From: Paracoccus sp. Z118
Lineage (GTDB): Bacteria > Pseudomonadota > Alphaproteobacteria > Rhodobacterales > Rhodobacteraceae
DNA: 64,000 nt
NCBI RefSeq assembly: GCF_019061185.1
Contig: NZ_JAHQZU010000008.1
Coordinates: 62,001-126,000 of the forward strand
Direction: 5' to 3'
Shown here: piece after piece, positions 28,421 through 37,185 of the stretch
How the letters are laid out: each line of letters opens with the position of its first letter
Position numbering within the stretch: position 1 is the first letter of the stretch
Notes under the pieces: generated by a model
What the model was told of the DNA's origin: nothing
The model's input: only the letters and a program-made list of their open reading frames with translations
Databases searched by the model: none
Position numbers and translations under genes: made by a program

Positions 28421-28540
28421 GTCGGACTCCTTCGTCTATGCGCGTCTGCCGGGCCTTAGCGACAGACAGGGACGCTGTCGAATGAAGATATGACGACAGC
28501 CTGATGGTTTCGTGACGGTCTGCCAATATCCGCCGGCCGG

Positions 28541-29158
28541 TCAGGCGACAAGCTCTGCCGCCAGTTTCAGGTCGTCGAGAAGCTGCGCCCGCGCCCGGTC
28601 CGCCGCCCCGCGGTTGGGGACGCGCAGGATGTAGGAGGGATGCCAACTGAGCAGGACCGAGCCGGTTTCCGTCTCCTCGACCTTGCCGCGGCGTTTGGTG
28701 ATGCCCTCCTTCCGGCCGGTCAGCGCGTAAGCCGCGGTGCCCCCCAGCGCGAGCGTCAGCTTCGGCTGGATGAAGCGCTGCTCGATCCCCAGCCACCAGT
28801 GGCAGGCGTCGATTTCCGGCCGGTCGGGATTCTGGTGCAGCCGCCGCTTGCCGCCGCGCGCGGTGGTCTTCACCGTGAACTTGAAGTGCTTGACGGCATT
28901 CGTCATCCACACCTTTTCACGGGGCAGGCCCGCGCGTTCCATCGCCTCGGCCAGGATGTCGCCCGCCGGGCCGACGAAGGGCCGGCCCTGCAAGTCCTCC
29001 TGATCGCCCGGCTGCTCGCCCACGATCATCAGCCGCGCATCCGGCGAACCCTCGCCCCAGACGGTCTGCGTCGCGTGGCAGTAAAGATCGCAGCGTGTGC
29101 AGTGCTGCGCGGCCTCGGCGGCTTCCTCGAGCGTCGCGTAATCGGGCTGGTCCGGCAT
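28541..29158 (-). CDS. UdgX-family uracil-DNA glycosylase/uracil-binding protein
   Basis: A 205-residue protein of the UDG superfamily, UdgX group. The family motif GEQPGD is at 47-52, with GRPFVGPAG just after. The UdgX hallmark is the inserted loop ending in KRRLH at 104-108; His108 corresponds to the histidine that in Mycobacterium smegmatis UdgX forms a covalent bond with the abasic sugar after uracil removal. WHPSYILR gives the C-terminal motif. A CxxC at 20-23 is consistent with the iron-sulfur cluster of this group. ATG 29158 is chosen over an upstream TTG because GAGGAA sits seven bases before it. It probably acts in uracil repair. Confidence 0.85.
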   Translation of the reverse strand: MPDQPDYATLEEAAEAAQHCTRCDLYCHATQTVWGEGSPDARLMIVGEQPGDQEDLQGRPFVGPAGDILAEAMERAGLPREKVWMTNAVKHFKFTVKTTARGGKRRLHQNPDRPEIDACHWWLGIEQRFIQPKLTLALGGTAAYALTGRKEGITKRRGKVEETETGSVLLSWHPSYILRVPNRGAADRARAQLLDDLKLAAELVA

Positions 29159-29221
29159 GGCGCGTTCCTCATCGGGTTGCCCCAACGGAACGCGCCAGCG
29201 CCGCGCTTCGTTCGCGCAGGC

Positions 29222-29650
29222 TCACCAGTGGCCGGTATTCTCCATGCTCGCCCACGGCTCCTGCGGCGGCAGGCTCTCGCCCTTCTGCAGGAACTCGATC
29301 GAGATGTTGTCGGGGCTGCGCACGAACGCCATATGCCCGTCGCGGGGCGGCCGGTTGATCGTCACGCCGTTGTCCATCAGGTGCTGGCACATCGCGTAGA
29401 TGTCGCCCACCTCATAGGCCAGATGCCCGAAATGGCGGCTGTCCGAGGGCAGCCCCTCGTCGCCGTCCCAGTTGTATGTCAGCTCGACGGGCGTCTCCTC
29501 GCCGCCCTCGGGCGCCATGTAGACCAGCGTGAAGCGGCCTTTCTCGCTTTCGATGCGTTTGATCTCGCGCAGGCCCAGCAGGCCGAAGAAGCGCATCGAG
29601 GCGTCCAGGTCGAGCACGCGCACCATCGTGTGCAGGTAGCGGATTTCCAT
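29222..29650 (-). CDS. gloA: Glyoxalase I-like VOC protein (lactoylglutathione lyase)
   Basis: A 142-residue vicinal-oxygen-chelate enzyme. It has the glyoxalase I metal ligands in order: His near residue 7 (YLHTMVRV), Glu in VELTYNWD, His in [10 protein letters not shown], and Glu in ISIEFLQKG. Glyoxalase I isomerises the methylglyoxal-glutathione adduct to S-lactoylglutathione. The start at 29650 follows AAAGGAACC; a longer frame starting ten codons earlier lacks a ribosome-binding site. It is transcribed leftward, divergent from thyX, and lies 63 bases upstream of the udgX gene, so the two may share a transcript. Confidence 0.87.
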   Translation of the reverse strand: MEIRYLHTMVRVLDLDASMRFFGLLGLREIKRIESEKGRFTLVYMAPEGGEETPVELTYNWDGDEGLPSDSRHFGHLAYEVGDIYAMCQHLMDNGVTINRPPRDGHMAFVRSPDNISIEFLQKGESLPPQEPWASMENTGHW

Positions 29651-29740
29651 CGTGGTTCCTTTCCCGTTTGTCGCCGGCATCCTTTCACGGCTGGCGCGGC
29701 TCCGCTAGACAGGCGGCCGACAACCGGAAAGGACCGCCCG

Positions 29741-30646
29741 ATGCCGCTGACCCCCGAACAGCAAGCCGAGATCGACGACGCCCGCAGCGCCCCGCGCCCC
29801 ACCCTGCGCGCGGTCAGCGAAGGGATGGAGCGGCACCTGTATGCGGCCCACCCGGTGCTGGACCACGGGCTGATCCGGGTCATCGACTACATGGGCGACG
29901 ACAGCGCCATCGTGCAGGCGGCGCGCGTCAGCTATGGCCGGGGCACGAAAGCCGTGTCGAACGACGAGGGGCTGATCCGCTATCTGATGCGGCACTGGCA
30001 CTCGACCCCGTTCGAGATGTGCGAGGTGAAATTCCACGTCAAGCTGCCGGTCTTCGTCGCCCGCCAGTGGATCCGCCACCGGACGGCGAATGTGAACGAA
30101 TACTCCGCCCGCTATTCGATCCTCGACCGCGAATTCTACATTCCCGCGCCCGAGCAACTGGCCGCACAATCGACGGTCAACAATCAGGGCCGCGGCGAGG
30201 TGCTGTCGGGCGACGAGGCGCAGCGCGTGCTGGACCTGCTGCGCGAGGATTCGATGCGCGCCTATGACCATTACGAGGGGATGCTGAGCCAGGACGGCCA
30301 GCAGGGGCTGGCGCGGGAACTCGCGCGGATGAACCTGCCGGCGAATATCTATACGCAATGGTATTGGAAAACCGACCTCCACAACCTGTTCCATTTCCTG
30401 CGCCTGCGGGCGGATGTCCACGCGCAATACGAGATCAGGGTCTATGCCGAAGCGATGTGCCGGATCGTGGCGGACTGGGTGCCGCTGGCGTATGGGGCAT
30501 TCGAGGATTACCGGCTGGGCGGGGTGTCGCTTTCGGGCAAGGCGGTCGAGGTGCTGAGGCGGCGGCTGGCGGGGGAGGTGGTGACGGCGGAGAGCAGCGG
30601 GATGAGCAAGGGCGAGTGGCGGGAGTTTGTGGGGGTGTGGGGGTGA
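29741..30646 (+). CDS. thyX: FAD-dependent thymidylate synthase ThyX
   Basis: A 301-residue flavoenzyme making dTMP from dUMP with methylene-tetrahydrofolate and NADPH. The ThyX motif [13 protein letters not shown] lies at 112-124, with the nucleotide-binding Ser/Arg set in YSARYS and the FHFLRLR and HAQYEIR stretches near 220-240. GGAAAGGA precedes the ATG. ThyX replaces ThyA in many alphaproteobacteria; dut, which supplies dUMP, lies 8 kb away. The last third-position bases become very G-rich (30540-30646) just before the AT-richer insert that follows. Confidence 0.95.
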   Translation: MPLTPEQQAEIDDARSAPRPTLRAVSEGMERHLYAAHPVLDHGLIRVIDYMGDDSAIVQAARVSYGRGTKAVSNDEGLIRYLMRHWHSTPFEMCEVKFHVKLPVFVARQWIRHRTANVNEYSARYSILDREFYIPAPEQLAAQSTVNNQGRGEVLSGDEAQRVLDLLREDSMRAYDHYEGMLSQDGQQGLARELARMNLPANIYTQWYWKTDLHNLFHFLRLRADVHAQYEIRVYAEAMCRIVADWVPLAYGAFEDYRLGGVSLSGKAVEVLRRRLAGEVVTAESSGMSKGEWREFVGVWG

Positions 30647-30693
30647 CCCAAAGCGCGGTCACGAAATTATGTCTGAAGAAAGGAAGGATTTTC

Positions 30694-30918
30694 ATGAGAA
30701 ATGACGCAACTATTTCCGGTAAGCATAATGTCTCTTTGAGTCCTTGCGAGCTTTACGCCAAAGATTTTCAGCGCAATCGCTCGATCGGAATAACGCAGGA
30801 GGAATGGGCGGATCACTGGAGAGAGCTTCATGTCGCAGCCGAAAAGAATGGCCGCTCTTGCCCGTGCGGATGGATAACGAAGCACTCATCCGATGGCCGC
30901 ATCGTAACTAAAAGCTAA
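30694..30918 (+). CDS. Hypothetical 74-residue protein in AT-richer insert
   Basis: A small soluble protein with an excellent ribosome-binding site (AGGAAGG six bases before the ATG). It is about 74 residues, mixed charge, with a Trp-containing segment (ITQEEWADHWRELH) near 47-60 and a CPCGW pair close to the C-terminus. I do not recognise a family. The two close cysteines could bind metal, but there is no second pair. Base composition matches the adjacent methyltransferase gene, which converges on it with a five-base gap. Its strong translation signal and different composition suggest a real, acquired gene. Confidence 0.55.
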   Translation: MRNDATISGKHNVSLSPCELYAKDFQRNRSIGITQEEWADHWRELHVAAEKNGRSCPCGWITKHSSDGRIVTKS

Positions 30919-30923
30919 AATAA

Positions 30924-31721
30924 CTAGCTTCTGGATAGAAGTATTGCGTCCTGAAAGTCATGTGCTACTATATCCCCACGCCAAGACCCGCGAAAGATCT
31001 CGCAAATGGATAAGCCAGCATCGTGAGCCATTCTTTGCAGTCCTACGATATCGTAGCCCACGGCCATCTCTGGCTCTGATCGGGAAGCAACATAAGCCAG
31101 GCCAATCCGGTTGCTGAACTTGAAGGCCGCACGGGAATGGGCTTGGTCATCAACTATAAATGCGGTCAGGTAGACTCGGCCTCCTTGGCTTAAACACCTG
31201 CCAATTTCCTTTAGATAGTTGCGCGCACTTGCTTCAGTAAGGTGAGTAAATACTGAGGTGGCGAACACTAGATCGAGGGAGTCAGATGTCTGCGGGAAAA
31301 CAAATTGTTCCGCGGGTACTCGGCCGAACGGATTGTAGAATGAATTACGGATGTCCACGTGAGTCAGTTTGAAGTTCGGCTTTTCGCGTAGAGTTTTTCT
31401 GGTCCATGAGACGCCGTACCGAACGATATCAAATCCACTATAGTCCAGACTAGGAAAGCGCCGGGCGAGTGGAAGGGCGAGCCGGCCGATGCCACAACCT
31501 ACATCCATTACACGGTCCTCGGCCGATAGTCGGGCTCTGGATACTAAGAGGTCCACCTGCTGTTCGCCGATCTCACGGAAGTTTCCGCCACCTGCAAAAT
31601 TGATCGGCTCAGGAGGGACGCCCATCCTTCCGTCCAGAAGAGTGGAGTTTCTAATTATCACATCAAGGACAGGCGCCGCGATGCCATACTTGAGAATTCG
31701 CAGTATTTTAGCAAGTGACAT
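30924..31721 (-). CDS. Class I SAM-dependent methyltransferase
   Basis: A 265-residue methyltransferase with a Rossmann SAM-binding core. Motif I (VMDVGCGIGRLALPLA) lies at about 71-86, the acidic motif II residue in YSGFDIV near 95-101, and motif IV-like DLVFATSVFTHL near 149-160. An approximately 40-residue N-terminal helix-like stretch may contact a partner or membrane. Such enzymes are frequent in polysaccharide or lipid tailoring clusters; none is next to it here, so the substrate is unknown. Lower GC than its neighbours suggests acquisition. No strong ribosome-binding site precedes the ATG at 31721. Confidence 0.8.
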   Translation of the reverse strand: MSLAKILRILKYGIAAPVLDVIIRNSTLLDGRMGVPPEPINFAGGGNFREIGEQQVDLLVSRARLSAEDRVMDVGCGIGRLALPLARRFPSLDYSGFDIVRYGVSWTRKTLREKPNFKLTHVDIRNSFYNPFGRVPAEQFVFPQTSDSLDLVFATSVFTHLTEASARNYLKEIGRCLSQGGRVYLTAFIVDDQAHSRAAFKFSNRIGLAYVASRSEPEMAVGYDIVGLQRMAHDAGLSICEIFRGSWRGDIVAHDFQDAILLSRS

Positions 31722-31799
31722 TGCAGATCAGACCCGGCCTTTCTAAGCTGTAGAGCGTTGTTCGTGTAGGATGCGCGCTAATGCGCACCTCCACGCTCC

Positions 31800-32627
31800 C
31801 TACCGCATTCTCCCCACCCACTCCCTGACCACCGCCACACTCTCCCCCTCATCCAGCCACGGAATATGCCCCCGCCCCGGCACCTTCCCGTAGATCATGT
31901 CCGGCCGCCGCCGCCGCATCTCCGCCACCGCGTCCTCGCCCAGCAGGTCCGAGCCCGCGCCGTGGATCAGCGCCAGCGGCAGCCCCTCCATCGCGTCGAA
32001 CAGCGGCCAAGCCGTGGCGTCGGGGTTCTTGAACGCCGCCAGGAACGCGTCGCGCAACGCGGGGTCGTAGGTCAGCTCCACGCCGTCCTCGACCTGCCGG
32101 TAAAGCCGCGCGGCCTCCTCCTCCCACCGCCCCGCAGGCACCTCGCCGAAGCCCTTCAGCGACGAAGGCAACCGCTCCGCCACCTCGGCCAGTGTCCGGG
32201 CCGAGGGCCGGCGGCCCACATACTCCATGATCGCCTCCAGCCCCTCGCGCCGCAGCTGCGGGCCGACATCGTTCAGGCAGACCCCCAGCAGCCGGTCCTT
32301 CGCCACCGCCGCCAGATACATCGCGATCAGCCCCCCGCGCGAGGTGCCGATCACCGCCGCCCGGTCGATCCCCAGATGATCCAGCAGCGCCAGCGCGTCC
32401 GCGCCCTCGACCGGAACGGTATAGCTCTCGGCCCCCGTCCAGTCCGACTGCCCGCGCCCGCGGTAATCCATGCGGATCATCCGGCAATCCGCCAGTGTCG
32501 GCGCCAGGTAGTCGAAATCGTCCATGCTGCGGGTGAGGCCCGCAAGGCACAGCACCGGCAGCCCCGCGCCTTCGTCGCGGTAAGCCAGCCGCGCGCCATC
32601 CGCCGCGGTGAAGAACTGCGTCGCCAT
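31800..32627 (-). CDS. Alpha/beta hydrolase
   Basis: A 275-residue alpha/beta-fold hydrolase. The oxyanion segment VLCLAGLTRSMDDF is at about 23-37, RMDYRGRGQSD is the conserved strand, and the nucleophile elbow is GTSRGG around 98-103. The catalytic His is in GRGHIPWLDEGES near the C-terminus, with an Asp candidate in HGAGSDLLG. These enzymes act on esters or similar bonds; the substrate cannot be predicted. ATG 32627 follows GGGAGGGTC. It is last in line after fabA-fabB-fabI on the same strand, but a 62-base gap with a GC-rich hairpin separates it from fabI. Confidence 0.85.
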   Translation of the reverse strand: MATQFFTAADGARLAYRDEGAGLPVLCLAGLTRSMDDFDYLAPTLADCRMIRMDYRGRGQSDWTGAESYTVPVEGADALALLDHLGIDRAAVIGTSRGGLIAMYLAAVAKDRLLGVCLNDVGPQLRREGLEAIMEYVGRRPSARTLAEVAERLPSSLKGFGEVPAGRWEEEAARLYRQVEDGVELTYDPALRDAFLAAFKNPDATAWPLFDAMEGLPLALIHGAGSDLLGEDAVAEMRRRRPDMIYGKVPGRGHIPWLDEGESVAVVREWVGRMR

Positions 32628-32665
32628 TCGACCCTCCCATCTTCTGTCTGGAAATATCCCGGGGT

Positions 32666-32682
32666 CCGGGGCAGCGCCCCGG
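32666..32682. repeat. GC-rich intergenic hairpin, REP-like
   Basis: A perfect 7-bp stem (CCGGGGC / GCCCCGG) with a three-base loop, next to GAAATATCCCGGGG. Hairpins of this style with an adjacent ATATCCCGGG are common between genes in Rhodobacteraceae, from general knowledge. It may act as a terminator-like or mRNA-stabilising element after fabI. Confidence 0.5.
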
Positions 32683-32689
32683 TCCGGCG

Positions 32690-33490
32690 TCAGATATTGT
32701 CGGGCTGCGGCATCCCCAGCACGTGATAGCCGCTGTCCACCATCACCACCTCGCCCGTGGTGCAGGCGCCCCAGTCGGACGCCAGCCACACCGCCGTCCC
32801 GCCGATCGCCTCCAGCGTGGCGTTGCTGCGCAGGGGCGCGTTCGCCTCGGTATGGCGATAGGTCTTGCGCGCGCCGCCGATGGCCGCGCCCGCCAGCGTC
32901 CGCATCGGGCCGGGGCTGATGGCGTTGACGCGGATGCCGTCGGGGCCGAGGTCGTTGGCCAGATAGCGCACCGCCGATTCCAGCGCCGCCTTGGCGACGC
33001 CCATCACGTTGTAGAACGGTGTCACCCGGTTCGACCCGGCATAGGTCAGCGTCAGGATCGTGCCGCCCCCCGGTTCGTTGGCGGCCATCAGGGGCAGCGC
33101 GCGGCGCGCCACCTCGATCAGCGAATAGCACGAGATATCCAGCGAGTTCTTGAAGTTCGCCCGCGTCGTGTTGACGAACCGGCCGGTCAGCTCGTCCTTG
33201 CTGGAATAGGCGATGGCGTGGACGATGATGTCCAGCCGCCCCCAGCGTTCCGTCAGCGTGCCGAAGGCCGCGTCCAGCGAGGCGTCGTCGGACACGTCCA
33301 CGTCCAGCAGCAGGTCCGAGCCGAGCGAGGCGGCCAGCGGCTCGACCCGCTTGCCGAATGCCTCGCCCTGGTAGGTGAAGGCCAGCTCCGCCCCCTGCGC
33401 GGCCAAGGCCTGCGCGATGCCCCAGGCGATCGAATGGTCGTTCGCGACCCCCATGACAAGGGCGCGTTTCCCCTCGAGCAATCCGGGCAT
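32690..33490 (-). CDS. fabI: Enoyl-[acyl-carrier-protein] reductase FabI
   Basis: A 266-residue NADH-dependent enzyme catalysing the last step of each fatty-acid elongation round. The FabI-type nucleotide motif GVANDHSIAWGIA is at 14-26. The active-site residues are Tyr150, Tyr160 and Lys167 in the FabI spacing (Tyr-x6-Lys), and SPGPMRTLA covers the substrate loop near 193-203. It is the third gene of fabA-fabB-fabI; fabB ends 22 bases upstream. FabI is the triclosan/isoniazid-type drug target class in bacteria. Confidence 0.95.
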   Translation of the reverse strand: MPGLLEGKRALVMGVANDHSIAWGIAQALAAQGAELAFTYQGEAFGKRVEPLAASLGSDLLLDVDVSDDASLDAAFGTLTERWGRLDIIVHAIAYSSKDELTGRFVNTTRANFKNSLDISCYSLIEVARRALPLMAANEPGGGTILTLTYAGSNRVTPFYNVMGVAKAALESAVRYLANDLGPDGIRVNAISPGPMRTLAGAAIGGARKTYRHTEANAPLRSNATLEAIGGTAVWLASDWGACTTGEVVMVDSGYHVLGMPQPDNI

Positions 33491-33512
33491 GATGTGAACC
33501 TCTGCGTGAATG

Positions 33513-34742
33513 TCAGTCGCGGAACTTGGACAGGACCAGCGTGGCGTTGGTGCCGCCGAAGCCGAAGCTGTTGGACAGGACGCTGTCGAAATCGACGTCG
33601 TCGATGCGCTGCGTGGCGATCTCGCCGGGATGGATCTCCGGGTCGAGCTCGGTGACGTTGGCCGAGGCCGAGATGAAGCCCTGCTGCATCATCAGCAGCG
33701 AATAGATCGCCTCGTGAACCCCGGTCGCTCCCAGCGAATGGCCGGTCAGCGACTTGGTCGAGGCAACGGGCGGCACGGCGCCCTCACCGAAGACGCGGCG
33801 CAGGGCCTTGATCTCGGTCACGTCGCCCGCCTGGGTCGAGGTGCCGTGCGCGTTGACATAGCTGATCCTGCGGCCTTCGGGCAGGGTCGCCAGCGCGATC
33901 CGCATCGACCGCTCGCCGCCCTCGCCGGACGGGGCTACCATGTCATAGCCGTCCGAGGTCGCGCCGTAGCCGGTCACTTCGGCGTAGATCTTCGCGCCGC
34001 GGGCGCGGGCGTGTTCCAGTTCTTCCAGCACGACCACGCCGCCGCCGCCGGCGATGACGAAGCCGTCGCGGGTCGCGTCGAAGGGGCGCGAGGCCGTGGC
34101 GGGCGCGTCGTTGTATTTGGACGACATCGCCCCCATCGCGTCGAACAGGCAGCTCAGCGTCCAGTCCAGTTCCTCGCCGCCGCCGGCGAAGACGATGTCC
34201 TGCTTGCCCATCTGGATCTGCTCGACGCCGTTGCCGATGCAGTGCGCGCTGGTCGAGCAGGCCGAGGTGATCGAATAGTTCACGCCCTTGATTGCGAACG
34301 GCGTGGCCAGACAGGCAGAGTTCGTGGAGGACATGCAGCGCGTCACCATGAACGGCCCCATGCGCTTGGGCGCGCCCTTCTCGATGACGGTCTTGTGGGC
34401 GCTGAAGAAGTTCGACGTGGACGGCCCGCCCGATCCCATCACCAGCCCGGTGCGTTCGTTCGACACGTCCGACGGCTCCAGCCCGCTATCGGCGATGGCC
34501 TGCTGCATGGCGATGAAGTTCCACGCCGCGCCTTCGCCCATGAAGCGCAGGTCGCGCTTGTCCACATGGGCGGCGATGTCGATGGTCGGCCGCCCCTCGA
34601 CCTGGCTGCGGAAGCCGTGCTCGGCATAGTCCGGCGAGAACACGATGCCGGAGCGGCCTTCCCGCAGGCTTTCGGTGACTTCTGCGGCATTGTTGCCGAT
34701 GGGCGAGACGATCCCCAGCCCGGTGATGACGACGCGGCGCAT
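33513..34742 (-). CDS. fabB: Beta-ketoacyl-ACP synthase I FabB
   Basis: A 409-residue condensing enzyme. The nucleophile is Cys162 in [12 protein letters not shown], and the two catalytic histidines are in [11 protein letters not shown] and [12 protein letters not shown]. Thiolase-fold ends ([28 protein letters not shown]) are intact. FabB extends the cis-3-decenoyl-ACP made by FabA, so together they determine unsaturated fatty-acid level. Its start is 20 bases after the fabA stop with a GGAGGG ribosome-binding site, so it sits in one operon with fabA and fabI. Confidence 0.95.
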   Translation of the reverse strand: MRRVVITGLGIVSPIGNNAAEVTESLREGRSGIVFSPDYAEHGFRSQVEGRPTIDIAAHVDKRDLRFMGEGAAWNFIAMQQAIADSGLEPSDVSNERTGLVMGSGGPSTSNFFSAHKTVIEKGAPKRMGPFMVTRCMSSTNSACLATPFAIKGVNYSITSACSTSAHCIGNGVEQIQMGKQDIVFAGGGEELDWTLSCLFDAMGAMSSKYNDAPATASRPFDATRDGFVIAGGGGVVVLEELEHARARGAKIYAEVTGYGATSDGYDMVAPSGEGGERSMRIALATLPEGRRISYVNAHGTSTQAGDVTEIKALRRVFGEGAVPPVASTKSLTGHSLGATGVHEAIYSLLMMQQGFISASANVTELDPEIHPGEIATQRIDDVDFDSVLSNSFGFGGTNATLVLSKFRD

Positions 34743-34761
34743 GATGCGGCCCTCCTTCGGT

Positions 34762-35271
34762 TCAGCTCTCGGAGAGAGCGACCTTCATGTCCTTGACCTG
34801 ATAGATGACCTCGCCGTCCGCCTCGACGATGCCGTCGGCGACGCCCATCGTCAGCCGGCGGGACTGAATGGCCTTGGTGAAATCGACCTTGTACGTCAAA
34901 AGCTTGCGGTCGGGGCGGACCATGCCGGTCAGCTTGACCTCGCCCACCCCCAGCGCATAGCCCCGCCCCTGCCAGCCGCGCCAGCCGAGGTTGAAGCCGG
35001 TCAGTTGCCACAGCCCGTCAAGCCCGAGACAGCCCGGCATGATCGGGTTGCCGGGGAAATGGCAGGCGAAGAACCACAGGTCGGGGGTGATGTCGAACTC
35101 GGCGACGACATGGCCCTTGCCATGCAGGCCGCCATCCTCGCTGATGTCGGTGATGCGGTCCATCATCAGCATCGGCGGCTCGGGCAGTTGCGCATTGCCG
35201 GGGCCGAACAGCTCGCCCCGCGCGCAGGCCAGAAGGTCGCCCTTGTCGAAGCTGGTGCGGTCCATCGCCAT
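34762..35271 (-). CDS. fabA: 3-hydroxydecanoyl-ACP dehydratase/isomerase FabA
   Basis: A 169-residue hot-dog fold enzyme that dehydrates 3-hydroxydecanoyl-ACP and isomerises the product to the cis-3 form, starting unsaturated fatty-acid synthesis anaerobically or aerobically. The catalytic His71 lies in [13 protein letters not shown] and Asp85 in LGLDGLWQ. Length is normal. It is the first gene of the fabA-fabB-fabI operon, with 138 bases upstream before the GT2-like gene; the operon promoter must be in that gap. I cannot see a convincing FabR/FadR site. Confidence 0.95.
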   Translation of the reverse strand: MAMDRTSFDKGDLLACARGELFGPGNAQLPEPPMLMMDRITDISEDGGLHGKGHVVAEFDITPDLWFFACHFPGNPIMPGCLGLDGLWQLTGFNLGWRGWQGRGYALGVGEVKLTGMVRPDRKLLTYKVDFTKAIQSRRLTMGVADGIVEADGEVIYQVKDMKVALSES

Positions 35272-35409
35272 GCGGTTCTATCCTTGTCGCTGGTTCCTGC
35301 GGGTGCGAAAGGCGTCCGCCGGGTTCGGCAGCAGGTCTATCATCCGGGCTTGCCGCCGCGCAAGGGAACCGGCCCGAATTGCCCTTTGCCCCGCGTCACC
35401 CGCAGGGGC

Positions 35410-36372
35410 TCAGAACCACTGGCCGGGCTCCATCAGCCCGAGGTCCAGAAGTTGCTGCGAGGTCCAGCGGAACGGCATCGAGTTGTTCCAGCCAAAGCCG
35501 CGCACCTGATCGCGCGATGCGGGGTTGCGGGCCAGCGCCTTGGCGACCCGGAACGAGGCGATGGCGGCGGTCAGGTTGTGGTGCCAGGGGCAGGCATAGG
35601 TGTTGTATTCCTCGACATCGAAGCGATGGTCGGGCAGCAGCCGCAGTTTGGGCTGGGTGCGGAACAGCGCGATCCGGTCGATGCGGCGACGATCGGGGGG
35701 CAGATGCTCCTCGAACCGCCAGCGCAGCCCGCCGTAGAAATCGAGCTGGCGTTCCTTGACGCCGCCCTGCCGGTCGGGCCGGCCGAGCGCGTAATAGCCG
35801 GTGCCGTCGAACGCCGCCTCGTCAAGGCTGACCGCGTCGGGATAGCGGCTCAGGTCGGGGGTGTAGAGGTCGATGACATAGGTCAGCATCGCCCGCCGCC
35901 GCTCTTCCGTGTGAAAGGCGAGCATCTCGCCCACGCCGCGCGTTTCCGAAAAGGGATAGAACAGGTACTCGGCGTTATAGCCGTAATACATCCAGGTATC
36001 CGGGGGCGCGGCGTCGATCAGCGCGTTGACGACGCCGACATGGGCGCCGCCCCGGCGGGTGTCGTGGATCAGGTTGACGATGCGGTCCTTGGGATCGTCG
36101 GGCAGGTCGGCTGCGGTCAGCGGCTCGGGTGACAGGGCGAGGATCTTGCGAAAGCCCGCGCGGATGTGATGGGCCAGCGTCGAGGCGACCTCGACGGAAT
36201 CCTCGATCAGGATCACGGCGATGGGGCCGCGGGCCAGCGCGTCGCCCGGCAAGGCGAGAAAGCTGGCGAGCGACTGCACCCGTCGCGGCGCGGCGGCGGG
36301 GGCTGCCGGCGCAGGCCCCGTTTCGCGCAGGACGGGGCTGGCCCCGATCATCGGATCGCTTCTTTCGTTCAT
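35410..36372 (-). CDS. Putative glycosyltransferase family 2-like protein
   Basis: A 320-residue soluble protein, probably of a glycosyltransferase 2-like family common in Rhodobacteraceae. An early GT-A-like strand is seen at about 49-60 (IAVILIEDSVEVA), with WMYYGYNAEYLFYPF near 125-140 and a conserved C-terminal block (WHHNLTAAIASF, then PFRWTSQQLLDLGLMEPGQWF). No ordinary DxD is obvious, so catalysis is uncertain. The basic/Pro-rich first 35 residues look disordered; ATGs at 36372 and 36351 are both possible. It begins two bases after the stop of the Ala-rich membrane protein gene upstream, implying one transcript. Confidence 0.55.
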   Translation of the reverse strand: MNERSDPMIGASPVLRETGPAPAAPAAAPRRVQSLASFLALPGDALARGPIAVILIEDSVEVASTLAHHIRAGFRKILALSPEPLTAADLPDDPKDRIVNLIHDTRRGGAHVGVVNALIDAAPPDTWMYYGYNAEYLFYPFSETRGVGEMLAFHTEERRRAMLTYVIDLYTPDLSRYPDAVSLDEAAFDGTGYYALGRPDRQGGVKERQLDFYGGLRWRFEEHLPPDRRRIDRIALFRTQPKLRLLPDHRFDVEEYNTYACPWHHNLTAAIASFRVAKALARNPASRDQVRGFGWNNSMPFRWTSQQLLDLGLMEPGQWF

Positions 36373-36374
36373 CG

Positions 36375-37001
36375 TCAGCGCAGGACCGAGCGCACCTGAT
36401 CCAGCGCCGATTGCAGGAAGGCGGGGTTGGCGGCTGCCGCGCCCACGACGGCCTTCAGCGAGGTCTTCTGCGCCTCGGCGAGAGGGCTGGCGTCGATCAG
36501 CTGCGTGACGCGCCCGGCGTCGAAGCCCTCAGGCGTCAGCAGGGTCGCGATCTCGGCGGTGGTGAGCGTCGCCTCGGCCGCGACCTCCGTGGCCTCGGCG
36601 GCCACCGTTGCGGCCTGATCCGCGGCCTCGGACGCGGTTTCGGCGGTGGCGAGATCGCCCTGCTCGGCCTGCCGGGCCGCTTCATCCGCGGCGCGCGCGG
36701 CCTCGTCGGCCGCGCGGATCGCCTGTTCGGCGGCGGCCTCGGCCTCGGCGGCGGCGTCCGTGGCGGCGCCGACCTCGGCGGCATCGGCGTTGCCGGCCGC
36801 CTCGGCCGCCGAGTCGGTGGCGATGGCAGCGGCGTCGGCGGCGGCATCGGCCGCATCGCCTGCATCCTCGGCTGCATCCTCCGCGGGGGCCACGGCAACG
36901 GAATCGACCGTTGCGGCCGGGCCGGACCGGTCGATCACGCCCCACCACACGATCGCAGCCACGCCCAGCAGGGCGATCACCAGCACGAAAATTCGGGACA
37001 T
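36375..37001 (-). CDS. Alanine-rich membrane-anchored protein
   Basis: A 208-residue protein with one N-terminal membrane helix (IFVLVIALLGVAAIVWWGV, about 4-22). A low-complexity Ala/Glu/Asp region fills about 35-145, largely repeats of AADEA, AAEAA and AADAA type, likely an extended helix or coiled coil in the periplasm. A more ordered C-terminus follows (LLTPEGFDAGRVTQLIDASPL, then LKAVVGAAAANPAFLQSAL). The start at 37001 precedes the membrane helix directly. Function is unknown. It is divergent from infC and co-linear with the GT2-like gene. The skewed composition is a property of the protein, not evidence of transfer. Confidence 0.7.
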   Translation of the reverse strand: MSRIFVLVIALLGVAAIVWWGVIDRSGPAATVDSVAVAPAEDAAEDAGDAADAAADAAAIATDSAAEAAGNADAAEVGAATDAAAEAEAAAEQAIRAADEAARAADEAARQAEQGDLATAETASEAADQAATVAAEATEVAAEATLTTAEIATLLTPEGFDAGRVTQLIDASPLAEAQKTSLKAVVGAAAANPAFLQSALDQVRSVLR

Positions 37002-37170
37002 CTGCTCACCTGACGCGGGTTTCTGATCGCCGCCTCTATCGCACAACCAAGAGGAACGGAAAACCCGCTGCGGCGCGGCAACAGGTCGGCCCGCGCGGGG
37101 CCCGGCACCGTGAATCCGGTTGAAATCCCGGCCCGGCTTCCTTACTTTCGAACAGTCCCATCCGCAATCA

Positions 37171-37185
37171 AGGAACATTGCCATA
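37171..37185 (+). promoter_or_regulatory. infC: infC ribosome-binding site and ATA start
   Basis: AGGAA at 37171-37175 lies seven bases before ATA at 37183. No ATG or GTG is available at a suitable distance in this frame at the expected N-terminus. An ATT six bases upstream of the ATA is only one base from the AGGAA and is a poor candidate. Rare start codons in infC allow IF-3 to repress its own translation in E. coli. Confidence 0.6.

Larger units (their letters stand above)
30647..31799. other. AT-richer insert between thyX and hydrolase genes
   Basis: By eye the base composition changes sharply just after the thyX stop and returns to the window norm at about 31800. Codons ending in A or T are common here (for example repeated AAA, TTT, AAT), unlike the flanking genes. 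The insert holds two convergent genes, a 74-residue orphan and a methyltransferase. No transposase, integrase, tRNA edge or direct repeat is visible at either border. This suggests transfer from a lower-GC donor, but the mechanism cannot be read. Confidence 0.6.

Noticed and set aside
30358..30693. A longer start for the 74-residue protein inside thyX
   Set aside because: The ATG at 30694 has an ideal ribosome-binding site and the composition shift begins after thyX.
36600..36950. Simple-sequence DNA or sequencing artefact
   Set aside because: The GCC/GCG-rich run keeps an open frame coding an Ala/Glu/Asp-rich segment between a membrane helix and an ordered C-terminus.
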